Made by a program: the position numbers and the translations under genes. Below are positions 24,186-29,687 of a DNA stretch of 29,687 nucleotides, piece by piece. The first letter of the stretch is position 1. Every line of letters begins with the position of its first letter. The notes under the pieces are model-generated. The model saw nothing but the letters and a program-made list of their open reading frames with translations. It was not told the DNA's origin and ran no database searches. The DNA comes from an uncultured Gammaproteobacteria bacterium (GTDB taxonomy: Bacteria; Pseudomonadota; Gammaproteobacteria; Arenicellales; UBA868): contig CAJXBY010000008.1 in assembly GCA_913051905.1 (NCBI GenBank), positions 1-29,687 on the forward strand, given 5' to 3'.

Positions 24186-25452
24186 AGTTGAGCAACAGGG
24201 TATATCGACACCTGGGGAGCTGCTGCGTAGCGCTAGACAGGTTCATGGGTGGAGCATCGAAGAGGTTGCGGTTGAACTGAATCTGCTGCCGGATGTCATA
24301 CAAGCTCTAGAAAATGACGACTACCAAGGCTTAGCTGGTCGCACCTATGTAGTGGGATATTTGAGAAGTTACGGCAAGCTTGCCAGCGTCAATGTAGACG
24401 GTGCGATCGAAGGTCACTATGCACTGATGCCGCCGGCCCAGGATGGACCCGGCACGATGACCGAAGATCTTGTACGACGCCAGCCGGTTGCTATTCACTA
24501 TCGCTGGGTGGTCACCGCGCTGGTTTTAGTAGTCGTTGTTGGTGGGTTATACGGGGCTTATCTCAAGCGTTCGGATGATGTAGCCAAAATTCCTTTGGCA
24601 GAAGTGAACAAGCCGGAACCCGTCGCCGCATTGGTCCGGGAGCCGTTGCCAAAAACAATTTTGCCGACCAAGGGGGCAGACCCACCACCTTTGAAAGGCG
24701 ATGGAGAACCGGAGCCGGATGCTATAGCTCTCCTTGAAAAAGAAAAAAATGACAGTACGTCAAACGTCGAGCGACTGAAAGCAGAGCAGAATCCGGCGGG
24801 GGAGACGCCCGCTTCCGATCGCTCAGCGGTTAGCCCTGTAGCGAATGCTGCATTGACCGCCGACGAGGAAGCGACGGATCCGGTGCCAGTTTCAAGCGGA
24901 TCTGTTGACCAGGGCACTGCTCAGCCAATTTCTGAACCAGCGGCCTCGCCACCCGTACAGACTGAGCCTCGAACTAATATCCGGTACCCGTCCAGGCAAC
25001 GATCTGAATCTTCCGTGCGTGAAATTGTCGCCAATAGCTTTATAAAGACCCGGTTTACGGATGTGATAAACGTGCCGGGAGGGCAAACGATGGCATCACG
25101 GGTGGTGCCAGACAGTCGGCCGCCGGTCGACGAGGTGAAGGTCAAAAAGACGAGCGGCAGCGCAACCAATAAGTCTGAACAGCGGCAGAAGGTCGTGCTT
25201 GTGCCGGACCGTGAATTGAGGGTTGTAGTAAAGGAGAGCAGTCAGGTGATTGTATGGGATGGTGATGGGGTGCAGTTGTTTCGGGACTATCTCAGGGCCG
25301 GAAAGGCAGTGACCGTATCCGGTACGCCTCCTTTTGATGTGCAGATACAGTCGGCCGAGGGCGCAAAAGTCTTTTACACCGGGAAATCTATCTATTTTTC
25401 GGTACCCAAGAGTGGTCAGCATGCTCGGTTTTTAGTTGGGGTAGAGGATTGA
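24178..25452 (+). CDS. rodZ: Cytoskeleton protein RodZ
   Basis: A bitopic inner-membrane protein that links MreB filaments to the wall-synthesis machinery. It is 424 residues. Seen: an N-terminal HTH_25 domain about 9-80 (TPGELLRSARQVHGWSIEEV, YVVGYLRSYGKLASV), a membrane helix about 108-129 (YRWVVTALVLVVVVGGLYGAYL in part), a long acidic Pro/Ala-rich periplasmic linker, and a C-terminal DUF4115 domain from about 335 with ELRVVVKESSQVIVWDGDG and PPFDVQIQSAEGAKVFYTGK. ATG 24178 is the family start and overlaps pilF. ispG normally follows, but hisS is next here. Confidence 0.93.
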   Translation: MAEVEQQGISTPGELLRSARQVHGWSIEEVAVELNLLPDVIQALENDDYQGLAGRTYVVGYLRSYGKLASVNVDGAIEGHYALMPPAQDGPGTMTEDLVRRQPVAIHYRWVVTALVLVVVVGGLYGAYLKRSDDVAKIPLAEVNKPEPVAALVREPLPKTILPTKGADPPPLKGDGEPEPDAIALLEKEKNDSTSNVERLKAEQNPAGETPASDRSAVSPVANAALTADEEATDPVPVSSGSVDQGTAQPISEPAASPPVQTEPRTNIRYPSRQRSESSVREIVANSFIKTRFTDVINVPGGQTMASRVVPDSRPPVDEVKVKKTSGSATNKSEQRQKVVLVPDRELRVVVKESSQVIVWDGDGVQLFRDYLRAGKAVTVSGTPPFDVQIQSAEGAKVFYTGKSIYFSVPKSGQHARFLVGVED

Positions 25453-25457
25453 ACACG

Positions 25458-26720
25458 GTGACTAAGTCAATAAGATCAGTCAGGGGAATGAATGATTTGC
25501 TGCCAGGTCGCTTGAATTTATGGTACGACCTAGAGTCCGCTATCCGAAACGTTGTCGAGGCTTACGGTTACCGAGAAATACGTACGCCCCTACTTGAACA
25601 TACGGAGTTGTTCGAGCGATCTATAGGAGAGCAGACTGACATTGTTGAAAAAGAGATGTATACGTTCCGCGACAACAATGGGGATAGCCTGACGCTTCGT
25701 CCCGAAGCCACCGCGGCTTGTGTGCGGGCCGGTATCGAACACGGGTTTCTATACAACCAAACCCAGCGGCTCTGGTATCTGGGCCCCATGTTTCGTCACG
25801 AACGTCCACAGAAAGGGCGGTACCGGCAGTTTCATCAATTCGGGATAGAAGCATTGGGTTGGAGAGGACCGGATATCGATGCTGAAATTCTTCTCGTGGG
25901 AACAAGATTGTGGCGACAGCTGGGCCTCACAGGTCTTAGGCTAGAGATCAACACGCTCGGCTCGAACGAAGCACGGTCGATGTTTCGAGAGTCGCTCCAA
26001 ACCTATCTGAGTGGCCGTCGTGAAGAAATTGACGATGACAGCCGGCGGAGGCTTCAAACCAATCCGCTTCGTATACTGGACAGCAAGGATCCTGATACTC
26101 AAAAGGTGCTCGAGGACGGACCCGACTTGTCTGACTATCTCGGTGACGAAGCACGGGCGAATTTCGATACACTGCAGAATCTTCTGACGGCCAATGGTGT
26201 CGAATACCACGTTAATACCCGCTTGGTGCGCGGCCTGGACTATTACACAGGACCGGTATTCGAATGGACCACGGGTTCTATGGGGGCGCAGAACGCAATC
26301 TGTGCCGGCGGGCGTTATGATGAATTGGTTAGCCAACTCGGTGGACGAGGAATGCCGGCGGCTGGTTTTGCCTGCGGATTGGAACGACTTGTGGATTTGT
26401 ATGAAAATTCCGGCGGTTCTGATAACGCAGAGCCCCATGATGTCTGGATCTGCGTCCTCACAGAGGATGCTGCGAGCCAGGGATTTTTGTTGGCTGAGCA
26501 CCTGCGGGACCAGCACTTGAAGGTTATTGTCAATTGCGGGGGCGGTGGATTGCGTAAACAGTTGAAAAAAGCGGATCAAAGCGGAGCGCGGTTCGCTGTG
26601 GTTATTGGCGAGGACGAGCTCAGGAGTCAGACACTCACGTTAAAATCCCTGCGAACCGACGAAGTACAGATCAGATTAACTAAAGCCGAACTCGTCGAAT
26701 ACCTTAAACCCGCGTGTTGA
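25458..26720 (+). CDS. hisS: Histidine-tRNA ligase
   Basis: Charges tRNA-His. It is 420 residues of class II synthetase. Seen: SIRSVRGMNDLLPGRLN, motif 2 region YLGPMFRHERPQKGRYRQFH, the histidine loops RPEATAACVRAG and LVRGLDYYTGPVFEW, AICAGGRYDELVSQLGG, motif 3 GFACGLERLVDLY, and a C-terminal anticodon-binding domain. GTG 25458 is chosen because VTKSIRSVRGMND aligns residue for residue with the E. coli N-terminus and AGAGG lies 10 bases upstream. A TTG at 25449 overlapping the rodZ stop is the alternative. The loop is RPEATA rather than the common RPEGTA. Confidence 0.97.
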   Translation: MTKSIRSVRGMNDLLPGRLNLWYDLESAIRNVVEAYGYREIRTPLLEHTELFERSIGEQTDIVEKEMYTFRDNNGDSLTLRPEATAACVRAGIEHGFLYNQTQRLWYLGPMFRHERPQKGRYRQFHQFGIEALGWRGPDIDAEILLVGTRLWRQLGLTGLRLEINTLGSNEARSMFRESLQTYLSGRREEIDDDSRRRLQTNPLRILDSKDPDTQKVLEDGPDLSDYLGDEARANFDTLQNLLTANGVEYHVNTRLVRGLDYYTGPVFEWTTGSMGAQNAICAGGRYDELVSQLGGRGMPAAGFACGLERLVDLYENSGGSDNAEPHDVWICVLTEDAASQGFLLAEHLRDQHLKVIVNCGGGGLRKQLKKADQSGARFAVVIGEDELRSQTLTLKSLRTDEVQIRLTKAELVEYLKPAC

Positions 26721-26744
26721 AACCCAGGCCCAAGGAGCCGTTGG

Positions 26745-27413
26745 ATGGCAGAAAATAGAGAAAAACCTATTCAAATCCAAGTTGCCGAGGACGACGATGC
26801 CGAGAAGCTTCGAGAGTGGTGGAAGAAGAACGGCATGGGGATCATCTCCGGTATCGCCCTTGGCGTGCTCGGTGTGGGGGGATTCAAAGGATGGGAAATG
26901 TACACCGAGCGTAGAGCCCTGACGGCATCAAACCTTTACCAGGAAATGCTGGCGCGGCAGTCCGCAGGGTCTAGCGCTCAAGCAAAAAATTTGGCCTTAC
27001 GACTCAAAGATGACTATGGTGCAACACCATACTCTGATCTGGCGGGGCTGATGCTCGCCAAACTTGCTGTCGAAGAAGAGCGATCGGGCGATGCTGAGGG
27101 CTATCTCAAAGAAATCATGGCTGAGGCGGAAGATCACTCGATGCGGCACATCGCCAGGCTACGTCTGGCCCAGATTGAGTTGGCTGAGGGTAACTACCAG
27201 AAAGCGGAGAAGCTTTTGTCTGTCGAAGAGTACGGAGGCTTTGAGTCAGAGTATTCTGAGATCCTCGGGGATGTCTATGTCGAACAGAAGTTGTGGAAGA
27301 AGGCGAGAACGGCATATGACCGGGCATTGGAGAGCCTGGATTCGTCGGCTGGGGCGGACCAGATTCTCACCGCCAAGCGAAACCTTGCAATGCAGTCGGC
27401 TGGAGATCAGTGA
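26745..27413 (+). CDS. yfgM: YfgM family ancillary SecYEG translocon subunit (TPR-like)
   Basis: An inner-membrane protein with a periplasmic TPR domain that, with PpiD, assists proteins leaving SecYEG. It is 222 residues. Seen: a charged cytoplasmic N-terminus, one glycine-rich membrane helix about 31-49 (MGIISGIALGVLGVGGFKGW), then TPR-like helical repeats (YSDLAGLMLAKLAVEEERSG, RLAQIELAEGNYQKAEKLL). AAGGAG lies 7 bases before the ATG. It is coupled to bamB by a GTGA overlap, a conserved pairing. Confidence 0.92.
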   Translation: MAENREKPIQIQVAEDDDAEKLREWWKKNGMGIISGIALGVLGVGGFKGWEMYTERRALTASNLYQEMLARQSAGSSAQAKNLALRLKDDYGATPYSDLAGLMLAKLAVEEERSGDAEGYLKEIMAEAEDHSMRHIARLRLAQIELAEGNYQKAEKLLSVEEYGGFESEYSEILGDVYVEQKLWKKARTAYDRALESLDSSAGADQILTAKRNLAMQSAGDQ

Positions 27414-28576
27414 CAAAAATACGCCTTGCAGTTTTGTGGATGTGCTTGTTTGGTGTAGCGTGTTCCCCACGACCGGTACATTTCATGCAGGAAGGACCGG
27501 CGGCATCGAAGGCTCCTGATAATCCGGGCGGCAGGATAAGACCACTCTGGAAATTCGATACCGGCAGGGGATATCGGTCAGTCGACGTAGTCCTATGGCC
27601 TGCCGTGCAGGACGGTCATGTCTACGCGGCAGACCCCAAGGGTCGGGTATACGCGTTAGACACCGGGTCGGGCCACGTGGTTTGGGAGACAGACCTTGAT
27701 CTGCCGCTCTCGTCAGGAATAGGTCTGGGAAGGGACCGGGTCGTCGTGGTCTCCGATGAGGGCGAACTGGTGTCGCTCAATCGACGGGACGGTGTAAAGG
27801 ACTGGAGTATTCAGATCGGGGCGGAGGTGCTGGCTCGACCCGTTGTCAGCAAGTCCATAATTGTCCTTAGAACCGGCAGCGGCCGGGTGATAGGGGTTGA
27901 TGGCGAAGACGGGTTTATCAGATGGCAGGTTCAGCACAATGTCCCTGGTCTGAGCGTTCGTGGGCTATCCACACCGGTAGTAATAGGCAAAGTGGTCGTT
28001 GTAGGGTACGCCAGCGGGCGTTTATCGGGAATAGATATTTCAACGGGACGGGAACTTTGGAATGCGCCGATCTCCAGGCCGGCTGGAACCAACCAGATCG
28101 ATCGTCTTATTGATATCGATTCCGACCCGTTGTGGGCAGACGGGCTGCTGTATGTCGCTGCCTATCAGGGTGGTGTCAGCGCACTATCTCTAAAGGATCA
28201 AAAAATAGTCTGGCGTAACAGAACATCCACCCTGCGTAACCTCGCTGCAAGCCCGGAGCAGCTGCTGGTAACGGTTGAAGACGGCGGATTGTCGGCCCTG
28301 GAACTCGAAACCGGTGAGATTCAGTGGCGTCAGTCAGCGTTCGTGGGGCGAGGGGCGTCCAACCCCATTGTGGCTGGATTAGGTACAACAGGTGCGGTAG
28401 GGGATTATGAAGGATTTGTCTACCTAGTTGACCTTGAGCGTGGCGAGCTAGTTGGACGGGGTCGTGTACGCGGCGGTGCCGTCATCGGGCTATTTGGTGC
28501 TGATCGTTCCGGTGTTTTCTACAGCTTGTCAGAGAACGGAGTAATCAGCGCCTGGAAGGTTCCACAAGAGGGGTAA
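27410..28576 (+). CDS. bamB: Outer membrane protein assembly factor BamB
   Basis: A lipoprotein subunit of the BAM complex, which folds beta-barrel proteins into the outer membrane. It is 388 residues. Seen: a signal peptide with LFGVAC, Cys18 being the likely lipid anchor, then an eight-bladed PQQ-type propeller with repeats such as VYALDTGSGHVVWETDL, LVSLNRRDGVKDWSIQIG, VIGVDGEDGFIRWQVQ, LSGIDISTGRELWNAPI and LSALELETGEIQWRQ. The start is GTG 27410 overlapping the yfgM stop. Position -3 of the lipobox is Gly instead of Leu, a mild deviation. Confidence 0.95.
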   Translation: MTKIRLAVLWMCLFGVACSPRPVHFMQEGPAASKAPDNPGGRIRPLWKFDTGRGYRSVDVVLWPAVQDGHVYAADPKGRVYALDTGSGHVVWETDLDLPLSSGIGLGRDRVVVVSDEGELVSLNRRDGVKDWSIQIGAEVLARPVVSKSIIVLRTGSGRVIGVDGEDGFIRWQVQHNVPGLSVRGLSTPVVIGKVVVVGYASGRLSGIDISTGRELWNAPISRPAGTNQIDRLIDIDSDPLWADGLLYVAAYQGGVSALSLKDQKIVWRNRTSTLRNLAASPEQLLVTVEDGGLSALELETGEIQWRQSAFVGRGASNPIVAGLGTTGAVGDYEGFVYLVDLERGELVGRGRVRGGAVIGLFGADRSGVFYSLSENGVISAWKVPQEG

Positions 28577-28611
28577 CCCGACAGTAATCGGACAACAGGC
28601 TGGGTAACCCC
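28570..28611. repeat. Inverted repeat spanning the bamB stop, before der
   Basis: GGGGTAACCC (28570-28579, containing the bamB TAA) and GGGTAACCCC (28602-28611) are inverted copies with one central mismatch, 22 bases apart. A smaller CCGA/TCGG stem is nested inside. There is no T run. Alternative pairing could affect bamB-der transcript processing. Confidence 0.35.
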
Positions 28612-28670
28612 AATTCAGTAAGGATACATAACCCAGACGGCAGTAAAAGTCACGGTTCCACAGACGTCCT

Positions 28671-29687
28671 ATGCTCCCTGTTATCGCAATCATCGGTCGC
28701 CCCAATGTCGGCAAGTCAACCCTCTTTAATCGGCTGACCCGCAGTCGCAAGGCTCTAGTTGACGACCAGCCCGGGGTCACCCGGGACCGTCTCTATGGCG
28801 TAGCGAAGGGGCATGGTCGACCCTTTCTGGTCGTCGATACAGGCGGTCTTTCCTCAAACAGTGACGCTCTGGACGATCAGGTTAAGGCCCAGGTCGACCA
28901 TGTCATTGACGAGGCCGATGTCTTGATCTTTTTGACAGACGCACGGACAGGTTCGAGCGCAGATGAATTCGACATCGCCACGAAATTAAGGCGCAGTGGT
29001 CAGTCCGTATTTGTAGGCGTCAACAAGGTAGAAGACCTACAGTCCGATACTGTTGTTGCGGAATTTAACGAACTTGCCCTGGGTTCGCCCTACGCGATAT
29101 CGGCACTTTCCGGGATTGGTGTATCCGAACTGATGGATGACGTAGTGGGCTCGTTGCCGGGAAGCCGAGATGACCAGGAAGAGATTGACCGGTATCGTGT
29201 AGCGCTGGTCGGCCGGCCGAATGTGGGAAAATCAACGTTGGCCAATACATTATTGGGTGAAAGCAGGATTATCGTTTCGGATCGGCCAGGCACCACACGG
29301 GACAGCATAGAAGTTGCCCTGGACCGCTACCCGCAGAAACTCCTTTTGATCGACACCGCCGGTGTCCGCCGAAAATCTAAGGTGCGTGAAACTATCGAGA
29401 AGTTCTCGGTCGTTAAAACGCTGCAGGCGATATCAGACTGCCACGTCGTGGTTCATGTGGTCGATGGACATGAAGGTCTGATGGAACAGGATGCGACTAT
29501 CGCCGGGCTTATTCAGGAAAGCGGCCGTTCTGTTGTGGTAGCGGTTAACAAATGGGATGGCATCGCACGTTCGGACAAGAGCCGAATTCGAAGAGAGCTG
29601 TCACGGCGTTTTGCATTTCTACACCAGCATGAGACACTCTTTATTTCCGCGCTCCATGGGAGCGGTGTGGGTGAAGTTGTTAACGCC
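28671..29687 (+). CDS. der: Ribosome biogenesis GTPase Der (EngA), C-terminus beyond window
   Basis: A double-GTPase protein needed for 50S subunit assembly. The window contains 339 codons with no stop, and the KH-like C-terminal domain is beyond the edge. Seen: first G domain with G1 GRPNVGKST (9-17), DTGGLS, and NKVED; second G domain from about 178 with VGRPNVGKSTLANTLLGESR in order, RPGTTRDSI, DTAGVRRKSKV, NKWDG and SAL. ATG 28671 is the family start, with no clear Shine-Dalgarno. It lies 94 bases after bamB, in the conserved bamB-der order. Confidence 0.97.
   Translation, partial: MLPVIAIIGRPNVGKSTLFNRLTRSRKALVDDQPGVTRDRLYGVAKGHGRPFLVVDTGGLSSNSDALDDQVKAQVDHVIDEADVLIFLTDARTGSSADEFDIATKLRRSGQSVFVGVNKVEDLQSDTVVAEFNELALGSPYAISALSGIGVSELMDDVVGSLPGSRDDQEEIDRYRVALVGRPNVGKSTLANTLLGESRIIVSDRPGTTRDSIEVALDRYPQKLLLIDTAGVRRKSKVRETIEKFSVVKTLQAISDCHVVVHVVDGHEGLMEQDATIAGLIQESGRSVVVAVNKWDGIARSDKSRIRRELSRRFAFLHQHETLFISALHGSGVGEVVNA

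Overview
The window looks like a compact chromosomal segment of a gammaproteobacterium. Almost every gene is a core housekeeping gene, and the gene order matches blocks known from Pseudomonas-type genomes: queA-tgt-yajC-secD-secF; nrdR-ribD-ribE-ribB-nusB-thiL-pgpA; mutS-fdxA; suhB/trmJ; ndk-rlmN-pilF-rodZ-hisS-yfgM-bamB-der. Presence of pilF, rodZ and bamB, and a RibB with a decayed RibA-like tail, fits Gammaproteobacteria. No rRNA, tRNA, CRISPR array or insertion sequence was recognised. The species cannot be named from the sequence.

Layout. 1-398: no long gene, but the most unusual stretch. It holds a reading frame ending in a textbook double-glycine export leader (DLTDFELEMISGG), an overlapping +1-frame peptide starting at the same G-rich tract, and a coupled 18-residue hydrophobic peptide. 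399-3621: three accessory metabolic genes (PLP-dependent amino-acid dehydratase, beta-lactamase-fold serine hydrolase, and a convergent isopenicillin-N-synthase-type Fe(II)/2-oxoglutarate oxygenase). 3722-9152: queuosine synthesis (queA, tgt) and the Sec accessory complex (yajC, secD, secF). 9188-15069: nrdR, riboflavin genes, nusB, thiL, pgpA and yajQ, tightly packed on the plus strand. 15120-18940: minus-strand suhB-mutS-fdxA. 19086-21758: trmJ, iscA and an MtaB-type methylthiotransferase. 21891-29687: ndk, rlmN, pilF, rodZ, hisS, yfgM, bamB and the first part of der.

How the genes relate. Five enzymes (QueA, Tgt, TrmJ, MtaB-like, RlmN) modify the tRNA anticodon loop or the ribosome. IscA supplies Fe-S chemistry next to two radical-SAM Fe-S enzymes. 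SecD/SecF/YajC, YfgM and BamB form an envelope protein export and assembly theme, with PilF and RodZ for pili and cell shape. Three expected genes are missing from their usual slots: ribH (between ribB and nusB), ispG (between rodZ and hisS), and the rest of the isc operon around iscA. Translational coupling by 1-8 base overlaps is common.

Most functional calls are family-level recognition from motifs and gene order. The micro-ORFs at the left edge, the palindromes and the promoter are pattern readings that were not tested by any search.
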